A stretch of DNA of 64,000 nt. It comes from Posidonia oceanica. Taxonomy: Eukaryota > Streptophyta > Magnoliopsida > Alismatales > Posidoniaceae. The notes below the pieces were generated by a model. That model did no database searches and was not told where the DNA came from. It saw nothing but the letters and a program-made list of their open reading frames with translations. This document shows, in pieces, positions 33,820-45,432 of the stretch. The stretch spans positions 54,464,001-54,528,000 of the forward strand of contig JAZBRS010000060.1 in assembly GCA_037176725.1 (NCBI GenBank). Direction: 5' to 3'. The position numbers and the translations under genes were made by a program. Each line of letters begins with the position of its first letter. Position 1 is the stretch's first letter.

Positions 33820-34561
33820 GTCCTAAACGGTGCCCCGTAGTGTGAAGTAGCTATACGTCGAGTGCCCCACGACTCAATGGAAGTTTCAGAATAGATTCGT
33901 GCGGTACCACCTCAGGAGTGGGTTCAGTAGTGGGCGAATCTCGGGGAGCCTGAGGAGCAACGCAACCTTAGGGAAGACAGCACTCAACAGCTCCACTAGT
34001 GGAGTGAAGCGACGTTGATTCGAGTGGGGCCGTCTCTGCCCTTGGTGTTGTCCTTGCCGGACCGATGCGGTAGGGCAGATCGGTCGGGCGGTGGTTGTGA
34101 TCTATGGAGTGGGAGGTGCCCTAGGTGCAGGTGCGTACACTACTTGATTCGGGCCAAGCTGAGCCAGCACAAGCACGGGTGCAGCATGGGAGTCGACGTA
34201 TGCAACGGTGGTTCTCGGAGGATCCCTTCTCCTAGGGTGGTTGTTGTTGCTACCGTTGTTGCTGTTGCTACTACTGCCGCTGTGGTTGATGTTGGAGGTG
34301 GTGGCCTGCTTGGCAAATGCAAAGAGCGCAGGGAAGTTGCCACTCCGCAAGGAGCTCTCCACACGAGTGCCAGCCCCAATCAAGGATGCAATTGTTGTGA
34401 TAGGCTGTATGCTAAGCAGAGCCCCACTAGATGGTTGCGCACCTCGAATAACGATCTCGATAGACTCCTTGTCAAAGGGCCTATCGCACTTGTGAGGCGA
34501 GGGCACGCTAGCGGCCGACGTACTCCCCGAACGGCTCGTTGGGCTATTGATTGGTGGCGAC
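33820..34561 (-). pseudogene. TE4 gag, C-terminal part
   Basis: From the TE6 junction the minus strand resumes with PNEPFGEYVGR, continues in 34506-34102 as FDKESIEIVIRGAQP and LIGAGTRVESSLRSGNFPA, and reaches a decayed knuckle region (HRVVGHSTYSYFTLRG) near 33880. The CxxH cysteines are largely lost. It continues the gag fragment at 44079-45432; the two frames are offset by one base, so a small indel accompanies the insertion. Lev-Ser-Asn repeats come from GTTGTTGCT-type triplets at 34240-34290. Confidence 0.82.
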
Positions 34562-34946
34562 TATAGATATCCCATTTTCGCATTTCCCAGAGTTCATAGA
34601 GGACAGGGACTTCTGAGGCACCAAAGATCACATGTCTAAGGCCTAACAACACATTTTCCAGATCTTCCTTGATTTCTTCAAAGCATCACTTGATCCTACC
34701 TTGACTCAGGTTGTTAGCTCTGGCAAAGCCAACTTACTAAGACTCGTGACAAGTCCGAGTACCCTGAATATCCTTTATTTCTACTCAGATTCGTGGTAGA
34801 TTTGAGTTAACAGAGATGCCTTCTTGATTTCATAGACTATCTGTAGTTTTCTGGCCTTCTATCTTGTTTCTCTGGCCAAAACCTGGAAAATAGGGCTGGA
34901 AATGACCTGAGCTTATTAGTTGCCAGCTGAGGAGGCGACCACCATA

Positions 34947-35404
34947 GGTGCCATTTAAGGAGGCGACTAGGACAGACATCCTTCCAACAGGCGAGCTCCT
35001 TAGTAGCCACCTAAGGAGGTGACCCAGTTAGGCACCCCATCATAAGGCGACTAAGATAGGCATCAACCAAAGGGGTGACTAACGGTCATAACCGCTCTGG
35101 TAGTTGTTTTTCCACAGTCAATTCCCACTAACCCCTCAACCTTTAGGCGCCATCTCAACAGGCGACTAGACGGTTGTGGAACCGCCTCGGTCTTCCCCAC
35201 CATCTTTGACCATCAGGCGTCGTTCTATGCGGCGACTAGCAATCGTGGCCCTTTTTGAACCGCTTTTTTACAGTTATTTCCCACTCCCCCCTCAACTGTT
35301 AGGCGCCACCTCAACCGGCGACTAACTATCGTGGCCTTGTTCTCAGGTCTTCCCACACTTTGACTGAGCAGTTGCTGATCTTAGGCACCGCTTGTACCAG
35401 CGAC
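34947..35404 (+). repeat. Six 21-nt inverted-repeat modules upstream of the TE6 TATA box
   Basis: Modules at 34947-34967, 35031-35051, 35146-35166, 35216-35236, 35302-35322 and 35384-35404 all fit GGCGCC-like hexamer, nine bases, GGCGAC, always 21 nt. The right hexamer is nearly constant and is usually followed by TA. Starts are 70-115 bp apart. They recur in the 3' LTR at 42874-43331. Confidence 0.9.
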
Positions 35405-35467
35405 TAGCCCTAACTGCCATTTTTCTAGAATTTTCTAAACTCCAACCGTCCTCACATCCCTTGAGTC

Positions 35468-35475
35468 TATAAATA
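35468..35475 (+). promoter_or_regulatory. TATA box in TE6 5' LTR
   Basis: TATAAATA within GAGTCTATAAATAGACCCCC, 64 bp after the last 21-nt module; transcription would start about 30 bp on. It is identical at 43394-43401. Confidence 0.8.
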
Positions 35476-36158
35476 GACCCCCTAGGTCAGTGGTTTGAGG
35501 TTGGAACTTTAGAAAGAGAAACCCCCGGCCAGTTGGAAGGAAAACCTATCTTGGAGAAATTCTCTTTAGGTTTTCAGGGTTTCGAGCTTCCACCTTCAAA
35601 TAACTAGAGTTTCCAAGCTAGAAACCCTAGTCTCCACCCTCAATCAAGAGAAACCTAAGATCCCAGAGATCACTACAACCCAACTACGATCCCAGAGATC
35701 TCGAGCCTAGCCGGAGCTCCGACCGTGCCTCCACTTCTACTTCACTGCAAACAGCACGAGGGTGAAGGGAGTATCTTCCAATCTTTTTATCTCATATTGC
35801 ATTCCTTAAAATAGGACCCATAGCATATGCATGCGGGGAATAACCCCCGGTTAGTATTAGATTTATTTGTTTCTAGTATTCTCTGTTCTTCTTTGTTACC
35901 ATTTACTACACACCAACTAATCTAGATCTTCTCTTTTTATTTGTTTTGAAGGAAAGGAAATTGCTTATATAACATGAAGGAGCTGCTGGACGACATCCTG
36001 CCGTCGATCCCGTGATTCAAGTACCCACAGCTTCATCATCTTCCCCCAAGGTGTCTTGTCTACCCAAAGGCGAGTGGCGATCACAACAAAGCTGTTGACG
36101 TCGTGGAAGCATCGGCATCTTCAACTCAAGCACCCCAAAAATCCACATCCACAGAAAG

Positions 36159-36179
36159 TGGCGATCACGGTGGGACTCG
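36159..36179 (+). other. TE6 primer binding site
   Basis: TGGCGATCACGGTGGGACTC starts five bases after the LTR end. It shares only TGGCGA with the Tat-type site, so a different tRNA or a diverged site is likely. Confidence 0.75.
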
Positions 36180-37767
36180 ATTTCAGCCAACCTCCGTGTA
36201 ATGTAAGCAAATCCCTTTCCTTCTTCCCTTTTATTTTGTAGATCTAAGTGTTGTTTTCAGTTGGGAAATCGTACGAGTAGGATTTTCACGATACGCCAAA
36301 CTTTTCATTGTTGTTTTTATTGTTTCTGACGTTAGTAAAACCCCTAGCTTCGACAGTTGGGACTATTTTACTAAGGTCAGGAGACTTTGGCACTGAGCTG
36401 CCCGTCCGAGGAGCGCCTGTACAAGTCGCACCTCCAGGAGGTGACTAACAGGGTGCCATTGTAACAAGCGACACATCCTGAGTCTGTTTATACTGCAGAT
36501 TATTACTATTTTCTCGTAATTTGTGCTGTATTTTTAGATCTGCAGTAGCATTAAAAAAAAAAATTAAAAACAACTCTCCATGTCCACTGTATTTTAGTTT
36601 TTTTTAACGATTTCTAGATTTTCTTGTGTCCACCCTTAAGGTGGAAACTAATTGTTTAGTATTAAAGTGGAAGTTCCTTGAGGAAGTCTTCCTCTAGCTA
36701 GAACAGTTAACCTAAGCAAACCCGGGCCAGTGCAAGTCGCTCTCCCATACTCAGTGTTAGCTGCAATAGCTAGATCAAGATCTCAAGGTGTCCCAAGTGT
36801 TGTTGTTGGCTTCTCTCTCTCCCTGAGCCAATAGTGAAACTTGGTAGATACTTCACACCTTAGTACTTTGTGTTTACTTCTTGCTTCGTGGTTTGTTAAG
36901 TGCCGAGCCTAAGGACAGAATCCTAGTTGGAGGGTCCCTCTTTAGAGAGACAAGCCCCCCATCTAGGCCCTCTTGATGGACCCTAAAGAAGGTCAAAGGG
37001 TGGTACCTATAAGCCAACAAATCCCATTCAGTATAAACACACAGGTTTAACTAATTAATTAATTAACTAACTAACCATCTAAACAGTAAAAACAGCGATC
37101 TGCCTGCAACTTGTATTCTTTTCTTTCCTGACTGTTGCGTGGTCTGTCCAAGACAGACCCAGTTTGCTAACTGAACAAGGGGCGCAGCCGCTTGTTCAGG
37201 AGGTGCCTCGTTCAGCCGCCAGTGCAACCGGCGACTTGTTTGGCCGCCTGTCAGACAGGCGACTACAGGGGACCTCATGTTTCAGTGCATTGCTTGCAGG
37301 GGATTGTGCACCACTAATCACAGGATTTTAAGCACAATTGTTTCAATTTTTGTTCATTTTCTTTCATTCCATCAAGTCTGTATTAACTAGTGTATTGAGT
37401 CTGTAATTTCTTTTTTTCTGCAATAGTCTAGAAAAGCAAAAGAAAAAAAAAAGAAAGAAAGAAGAAAGAAAAAAGAAGAGAAAAGAAGGAAAGAAGAAAA
37501 AAAAAGAAAAAAAGAAAAAGAAAAAAGAAAGACAATTTTAGGATGGAGCTTTATCGACCAAATCAAGGATGCATCAATATGACCTTTACCTCAACCTCTA
37601 CCTCCACGGTACAACCAAGCATGGACCCACTTGGGTTCTTATTCAGAGCTTCAACTCCACAAACAGAGGAGGCAGAAACCCCTAACTTCTCGCAAGCGAT
37701 GGGCCAATCATTTGAAGAAGAAAGAGAAGTAAGCCACTCCTGACCATAGAGTACCCCGTTTGAACAC
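36180..37767 (+). other. TE6 leader
   Basis: No convincing gene, though a 66-codon frame starts at 37543. Three more 21-nt modules lie at 36425-36445, 37215-37235 and 37243-37263. A purine-only tract occupies about 37433-37535 directly before the coding region. Splice-like sites exist but cannot be judged. Confidence 0.65.
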
Positions 37768-40099
37768 ATGAATCCCAGGGTAACCTCCCAAGTGGCGCCT
37801 ACAACAACCGCTTCCTATCTATCTGAGGAAGCGATTAACGAGATCTACCAACTCCTGGCACGGCACCACCATCCCTCATTTAGGTGCCTACAAACCTCAT
37901 CCGTCTACCAAACTTCTTTCCCAAACTACCACCAAAACCCATTAACAACGCCCACTCATGCATACAACATTCCACCAAGCCCCACTACAAACTTCCCTAC
38001 TCAAACTTCATTCACACAATACCACGCAACACTGACCTATCCTCCCATGCATCAAACCATGCCATCATACACAATCTACCAACAACCACAATATCTCGGG
38101 ACATCATACCAACCACAGTATCCCAGAATAACACACTCACCACAACCTCCTGCTAACACATAATTATACTACACTCCACACCAAACCCAACCCTTCTCTC
38201 CACCATACGACCCCCTATCACCACCGTTCCACCAGAACCATGGGCACCTAAACCAGGGACAACAAGCCGTGCTAGGACAGGACATCAAGAGAATGATCTC
38301 TAAGGCACTCACAGAGGCGGGAGTTACATCCAAAGCACCGATAGGGTTTGACACTTCTAAGTTTCCTCATTTTGTTCTTCCACCTGGATTCAAAATGCCG
38401 AAAATGAGGAAATACAATGGAACAAAGGATCCAAGGGGCCATCTAGCCACATTCGCCATGGATGCTCTACCCTATCAATATGATAACGGGCTTATAATCT
38501 ATCTCTTCTTTAAAAGCTTGGAAGGAGAAGTACTGGGATGATTCAACACACTCACAGCATATGATCTCAGTGACTTCAAGATGGTCCAGGAGAAATTTCT
38601 GCGCCAATATGTCCATCGCATCCAGCACGAGCCTACAATGAGCAACCTCCTCGTTGAAAAGATGAAACCTGATGAGGAGTTTGCTACTTTTGCGAGCAGA
38701 TGGAGGGACATGGCTGCAAGGTCTAAATGCTATATTCCTGAAAGCCAAGCTGTCGAGATCATCTCCTGCAACACCACAGGAGCACTCAGAACAGGGCTAC
38801 TAATGAGTGACCTCCAAACATACCCTCAGCTACACGAATGCGCTGCAAGCATCCTCTGTCACAAAGAGGACCTACCATTCTTAGAGCTCGAGGGACGGGG
38901 CAAAAAGACGGGCACTAGCTATGGCACAGGTCTCAATCCAGCAGAAGCAGAAGGGCCAATACTAGTCTAAGCAATCACTCCTAGCCAAAGGGCAACCAAC
39001 CCAGTAACAACCAGAGCTGTACCTAAGCCAACCAGCACAGTACTAGGGGCAGTTAGTGCAATCAATGCAGCACCAACAACAACAGCTACCTGATTATCCA
39101 GTACATGCCCAGCAAAGATACCAGGGGCAACCATAGGGGCAGAGGAACTATCACAGCATCCCTCCTCCACAAAGCTACAAAGGCCCTCAGAGGCAAAATT
39201 ATCCTCTACTTCCTGAATCAATCCTCGATACATTCAGGATGCTGGTTGAGAGTGGAGATCTGCAGCTCCCAGAGCCCAATCCGAGTTACCCAAGTGCTAA
39301 TATGGCCAAGCACTGCCCTTACCACCAGAACAACGGGCACACCCTTGAAGAATGCTTCACTGTCAAAGATAAAATTCATAATCTTAACGACAAGGGTGAG
39401 ATTATGTGGTCTGAGCTCAAAGCCAGACTAAAAGCGGCTCAACAAGGGGACCAACAAGTGATGCAGATACATCAAGAGCCCTTGTTCAACTACCGAGTAG
39501 ATCATGTAGATGTAGAGATCATCTTATCAGCTGCTTGGGCTGAATTTGCATCCATCCAGTGCATACCAGCGGATCTAGAGCAGAGTCCATCCAGCAAAGG
39601 GGACCTTGATTCCCATGTGTTCCAGGACTTAACAGAAGAAAACCAGTCGCCCATCTACGATGAATACGCGGATTCAGACTGGTATAAAACAGAAGCTGCA
39701 CTCAGTTCACTCTACCAAGCTCTCCAAGCAGCACAAGCAAGAGCCGATCCTCCTCCCAAGCCGCCCGATTTTACAAATGGACACACTAGGGGTAGTCATA
39801 AACACTGTGGCTATAAAGGAGAGGTTATTGCAGAGCCTAACAGAGACAGCAATGGCAACATCCTAAGGAGCTCCAGTGTAAAAGACAAAGCCACCAGGGG
39901 CACACTGCCTGGAACGAGTCAGAATGAGTCCGACTCTGACCCTCTAAAAGCAAGGATAGGGCACAAACCAAAAGAAAGACAAGAACATGCACCACAAGCA
40001 CCTGATTGCTACACGCCAGGGGCAGACTTCCGCAGTCACCCCTCAGGTAAGCCCCCTTATATGGGAAGGGAGGTGCAAAGTTCCACTGAACCCGACTAA
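37768..40099 (+). pseudogene. TE6 gag
   Basis: The Pro/Gln/Tyr-rich N-terminus (37768-38163) is followed by a stop, then the capsid core: DTSKFPHFVLPPGFKMPKM, KYNGTKDPRGHLATF, FFKSLEGEVLG-stop-FNTL (the stop replaces Trp), EKFLRQYVHRI, EEFATFASRWRDMAARSK. After a frameshift between 38970 and 39239 comes the knuckle CPYHQNNGHTLEEC, followed by an acidic tail of about 200 residues (DLTEENQSPIYDEYADSDWY and on) that ends at 40099. One stop and one shift in the core suggest recent decay. The tail is longer than usual after a knuckle, and I see no protease motif in it. Confidence 0.88.
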
Positions 40100-42475
40100 G
40101 GGCAGTGGTTAATTTGATTAAAACATGTAAATAAGACATTTTTCTTTCCGTACTCTGTCTTCCTTCAATTACCTTTATTTATCTTTAATGCTAAGTTAGA
40201 CTATAAAAATAAATAAAAATGATTGATGAGTGTGGACTGTACCTAACAACTTAGAGTACTAAGCAACATTGCCAAAATATTGTCTAAGGTTTCCCAAGCA
40301 GAGATCGTCACACCCAGGGAAGGTCCAACCACTAGTTGTAACAACCTAAAGGCATATTTAGATCCGTGGGAGTTACATACAATACACCCTTAATTAGCAT
40401 GCCAAAGTCAAGAAAGAACCGAAGACCAAGTCCTAGCCAAAGGAAGAAAGTTGTGTCCTAAATAGAAAAGAAACTGAACAGATAGGGTAACCTCAACCTT
40501 GTCCTGTCTGCACATACACTTGCACGGGGAGGTAAGAGAAAGGCAAGCTCGGACCAGAGGCTTTTGGTACGAACTGCTTGCCAATTAACTTAGAAAGCGT
40601 CCAGAAAAGATGGCAGCAACTACTGCCCAAACAGAGAGGAAAGAAGGCAGCAAAGAAGTTGTTCAAGTGAGGAACAAATGAAAAGAGGCAGTAAAAAGAA
40701 ACTGTCCAACTAAAAGAGGTCAGCAAAGAGCTATCCAAAGAGCGGGAAAGGAACATGGCAAAAGCTGTCTATGTGTCTAAAGCCTAAATCCTAGAAAGAC
40801 GCATTAAGGGCCAAGGAAAGGCAAGTGGAATTCAAGACCTGAGCCAAAGTCAAGAGCTTACTACACTTCAAGCCTCCTCCACCTATCTCACTCACAGGCA
40901 AGGGGCAGGGAATCCTAGAAGTTCAAGGACTGAGTAAATGAAGGAGACAACAATCGAACCAAGGCTAGTATGAGATCCCAAAGTTCTCAAAAAACTAAGC
41001 ATGTTAGAAGAGAAAGCTCTCTCACCCTAGATAATACCAGGCATTGCTGCAAAATCTTTAAGAAAGAAGGTTGTGACTGCACTCATCAATCCAAAAACTA
41101 CCAAAAAATTAGAAAATCCAAAATCCAAAAATCAGAAAATCCAAAATACCAAAAAAATCATAAAATCACCAAAAATTCAAAAATTAGAAAATCCAAGAAA
41201 ACCAACCAAAAGAAGCACCATCCACCCTACATACAAGTGAAAACTTAGTAAGTAGGAAAACTAGGGTTAGTCTGGTCGGTGATGCAACAATCATTCACCT
41301 CGGATTTGGAGATAATGTCATACTCAAGCGTATCACACGGCTTGGGTGTGTTTTCTCAACAAAGACATTGCTTTCGCAATAATCTTTAGAGTATCTACAG
41401 ATGACTCACAATCGGCGTCTACTGGGCTCCGATTTTCCATCTCTCCGCTGAGGCCAAGAATAATTCCCTCCACCTAGTTCCCAAGCATGTTGATTAAGGG
41501 ATTACCTTTCCTGCTACACAAGTATAACTTAGTCAATCTCCATAGGAACTGGGAAAGGTTCACCTGTGATTACTAACATCTTTTGTTAAGTGTGCAGGTA
41601 TAAAAGCTTACAACATAAAGAATGAGCTCATGCCTAAGGGGCTCATATAGTATGCAAAGGCACACCCACTTTGACTAAAAGGCAAACCCCAGTTTGGCAA
41701 AGGAAGGGTTCACTCCCTCACCCGATTCTCTAATCATAGAACTCCTTTATTTGCCAAGTCGAGTTATGGGACGACGGTCCTTTCCAAAGAGTGCTGGTCA
41801 CACTCAAGGACAAAAAACACTTGACCACAATGAATTGCATTCATTCATTTCGCATATGTCCATATGGTTTGGGAACAATCGTACCCCGCTGGCCTAACCT
41901 AGCATATGGACCATTCATTGCATCATATGTTGCATTTGCATTTGTTTGCTTGAATCATGCATCCATGCATTTTCTCATATCATTGGAAGTGGAGCACGAA
42001 CGGAGCATTGTTCTTCAAGAGTGTTAGAAACCCTTAGGGCATGTGATTCTCCTAAAGCCAACCTAGTTCCTACCATTCCCCTATCAATTCCAATCCAAGT
42101 AAAATCTCAAACATGACACCACAAGAGTACTCCTTTTCGATCGTGTAAGGGTCACGCCCCATGGTTTTCTCCCTAGCTTCTGCCCCGTTGAAGTACATCT
42201 CTACATGGTTGACAGGTCTCGACATCGGCTGCGACACATAGTTCCGAAACCGACTTGACCCCTCCATGCCTGAGTCTTCAATATGACGGCAATTAATCGA
42301 ACCACCCAGCTATTCGGCAATCTCTTGACACTGAGTCTGTTCACCCCTTCTTCCTTTTTATTATCTTCCTTCATCCCTTGTGGCGGATTGTTTGAGGTGG
42401 AGCTCCCCTTTCAGGAAATGCTCAATGGGACATTTGTTCTTACCTTGGACTCGATCTTGTTCCAAGATCAACTCC
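40100..42475 (+). other. TE6 3' noncoding region
   Basis: No protein recognised. A CCAAAAATCCAAAATCCAAAA-type simple repeat lies at 41090-41210. The short frame at 42283-42543 runs into the LTR and is not credible. The region occupies the place of pol. Confidence 0.65.
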
Positions 42476-42488
42476 AAGGAGGGGCATC
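42476..42488 (+). other. TE6 polypurine tract
   Basis: AAGGAGGGGCATC directly before the LTR start TGTAGATATCCC. Confidence 0.85.
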
Positions 42489-44078
42489 TGTAGATATCCC
42501 ATTTTCGCATTTCCCAGAGTTCATAGAGGACAAGGACTTCTGAGGCATCAAAGATCACATGTCTAAGGCCTAACAACACATTTCCAGATCTTCCTTGATT
42601 TCTTCAAAGCATCACTTGATCCTACCTTGACTCAGGTTGTTAGCTGTGGCAAAGCCAATTTACTAAGACTTGTGACAAGTCCGAGTACCCTGAATATCCT
42701 TTATTTCTACTCAGATTCGTGGTAGATTTGAGTTAACAGAGATGCCTTCTTGATTTCATAGACTATCTGTAGTTTTCTGGCCTTCTATCTTGTTTCTCTG
42801 GCCAAAACCTGGAAAATAGGGCTGGAAATGACCTGAGCTTATTAGTTGCCAGCTGAGGAGGCGACCACCATAGGTGCCATTTAAGGAGGTGACTAGGACA
42901 GACATCCTTCCAACAGGCGAGCTCCTTAGTAGCCACCTAAGGAGGTGACCCAGTTAGGCACCCCATCATAAGGCGACTAAGATAGGCATCAACCAAAGGG
43001 GTGACTAACGGTCATAACCGCTCTGGCAGTTGTTTTTCCACAGTCAATTCCCACTAACCCCTCAACCTTTAGGCGCCATCTCAATAGGCGACTAGACAGT
43101 TGTGGAACCGCCTCGGTCTTCCCCACCATCTTTGACCATCAGGCGTCGTTCTATGCGGCGACTAGCAATCGTGGCCCTTTTTGAACCGCTTTTTCACAGT
43201 TATTTCCCACTCCCCCCTCAACTGTTAGGCGCCACCTCAATCGGCGACTAACTATCGTGGCCTTGTTCTCAGGTCTTCCCACACTTTGACTGAGCAGTTG
43301 CTGATCTTAGGCACCGCTTGTACCAGCGACTAGCCCTAACTGCCATTTTTCTAGAATTTTCTAAACTCCAACCGTCCTCACATCCCTTGAGTCTATAAAT
43401 AGACCCCCTAGGTCAGTGGTTTGAGGTTGGAACTTTAGAAAGAGAAACCCCCGGCCAGTTGGAAGGAAAACCTATCTTGGAGAAATTCTCTTTAGGTTTT
43501 CAGGGTTTCGAGCTTCCACCTTCAAATAACTAGAGTTTCCAAGCTAGAAACCCTAGTCTCCACCCTCAATCAAGAGAAACCTAAGATCCCAGAGATCACT
43601 ACAACCCAACTACGATCCCAGAGATCTCGAGCCTAGCCGGAGCTCTGACCGTGCCTCCACTTCTACTTCACTGCAAACAGCACGAGGGTGAAGGGAGTAT
43701 CTTCCAATCTTTTTATCTCATATTGCATTCCTTAAAATAGGACCCATAGCATATGCATGCGGGGAACAACCCCCGGTTAGTATTAGATTTATTTGTTTCT
43801 AGTATTCTCTGTTCTTCTTTGTTACCATTTACTACACACCAACTAATCTAGATCTTCTCTTTTTATTTGTTTTGAAGGAAAGGAAATTGCTTACATAACA
43901 TGAAGGAGCCGCTGGATGACATCCTGCCGTCGATCCAGTGATTCGAGTACCCACAACTTCATCATCTCCCCCAAGGTGTCTTGTCTACCCAAAGGCGAGT
44001 GGCGATCACAACAAAGCTGTCGACATTGTGGAAGCACCGGCATCTTCAACTCAAGCACTCCAAAAATCCACATCCACA
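42489..44078 (+). mobile_element. TE6 3' LTR
   Basis: 1,590 bp against 1,592 for the 5' copy, with the same modules, a TATA box at 43394-43401, and an internal PBS-like TGGCGATCAC at 44000-44009. It ends CATCCACA, followed by GCAAC. Confidence 0.95.
43394..43401 (+). promoter_or_regulatory. TATA box in TE6 3' LTR
   Basis: TATAAATA, the same context as in the 5' LTR. Confidence 0.8.
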
Positions 44079-45432
44079 GCAACAAGGTCCTCGCGCTTAG
44101 GGACCTGGTCCAGATTGAAGTAGTATTGTTCTAGGATTGCCTGACTAAGGTCGTCCCAAGTCTTAATGGTGGCCATGTCAAGGGATGTGAACCACTTGAG
44201 GGCTGGGCCAATCAGACTCTTTTAGAATAGGCGGATCAGCAACCTCTCGTCAACCTGAAGCTGAGCGAGATCTCCACAGTATGCCCTCAAGTGGGAAATA
44301 GGGCAGCCCCTACCATTATACTTGTCAAAATCCGAGATGTGGAACTTCGGTGGGAGCACTGCCTTTGGAAAATAGCAGAGGTCCCAGAACTGGTAGGACT
44401 GGCGATCACCGCCCTGCACTAGACGTAGTGCCTTCTCTAGGTCGCCCATCCTGGTGAGGAGGGCATCTGGAGCAGCTGCCGATGGTGATGGTGCAGCTGG
44501 CGTGGGGGGCGCATACGCCGAATGGGTCGCACCTAAGTGCTCCTCCGGGTCCTCCATCGCGTCGCCTGGTGATGCGACGTGAGGGTCAGCATATCCATGC
44601 ATCGGTGCAGTGTGTGCAGTAAGTGGTAGTAGTATGCATGTTGGGGAAGGAACATGTTGATGCACAGGGTAGGGGTAGGCGGAATGCTATGCGATGAGTG
44701 GTGCAGTGTGCAGGAGCAACAACTACTACACTAGCACGGTGCCGAGCAGCAGGCTAGAGGAGTACTGCGCTCCAACAAACCCAAGGGGCTGGCCACCAGG
44801 TGGTAGAGTTATATGCTGTGCAGTGAGTCTTGTAAATGCAGAAGACAGCAGCTGTGCCCCATCGCCGGAGTAGTAAATAGCTGAGGCGACGGCCAGGGCA
44901 AAGGTGCAGTGGGGAAGGCCTAGAATGCAGGAGCAAGGTGCAGGGGAACCTCAAGAGTAGAGGGAACCAAAGGGGGGCGAACAGATAGAGCCATACCCTG
45001 GAATACCTAGGCAAGCTCCATCAGATGCTAGTATTGCACGTCAAGGGGGCCGTCAGTGGGAATGCTGAAGTGCAGCACCCACGAGGGACCAGATCCAAGA
45101 GGCAAGGATGCAGACTATCCAGGAGGTAGGGATCCTATGGCTAAAGTCGTCGCAGCAAAAGGGGTGTCAAAAGTGACATAGCCATCGGAAAGAGGGGTCA
45201 GAGGCACCTCCGGAGCACGAGTGGCAATCACCAAGATAGACTCGGTTACAAGATTCGGAGTAGGGAAGGTTTGCCAATGCCTCGTAGAATGTTGGGGCAC
45301 CCCCTGCACCAGAGGGGGAAGCACTGGTGTCGAGAGGGGCACAGAGAGAGCCAAAGTGAGAGTCGGAGGGACCGAAGTGGAAATCCTTTCTGGGGCAATA
45401 GAAAACTGGGGCTCACCGGCAAACTAGGCCAT
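44079..45432 (-). pseudogene. TE4 gag, N-terminal part
   Basis: The start ATG at 45432 is placed by homology with TE1 and TE7; its third codon is already a stop. The Pro/Leu-rich N-terminus runs to about 44700. The 44665-44222 frame then reads QSYQFWDLCYFPKAVLPPKF, FDKYNGRGCPISHLRAYCGD and ERLLIRLF, and after a stop the core continues with WFTSLDMATIKTWDDL toward 44079, where TE6 is inserted. The same gag resumes at 34561. Confidence 0.85.

Larger units (their letters stand above)
34562..36153 (+). mobile_element. TE6 5' LTR
   Basis: It starts TATAGATATCCC (the 3' copy has TGTAGATATCCC, so the terminal TG is mutated here) and ends CATCCACA. It holds six 21-nt inverted-repeat modules, a TATA box at 35468, and an internal PBS-like TGGCGATCAC at 36075-36084. 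Confidence 0.95.
34562..44078 (+). mobile_element. TE6: gag-only LTR retrotransposon with both LTRs
   Basis: 5' LTR 34562-36153, PBS 36159-36179, leader, gag 37768-40099, noncoding 3' part, PPT 42476-42488, 3' LTR 42489-44078. Flanking duplications are GCGAC (34557-34561) and GCAAC (44079-44083), one base apart. The 6.3-kb interior has no protease, RT or integrase, so it fits the plant gag-only class (TR-GAG). I count roughly two dozen differences between LTRs, under 2 percent, mostly C/T transitions, making it one of the younger insertions. Confidence 0.95.
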
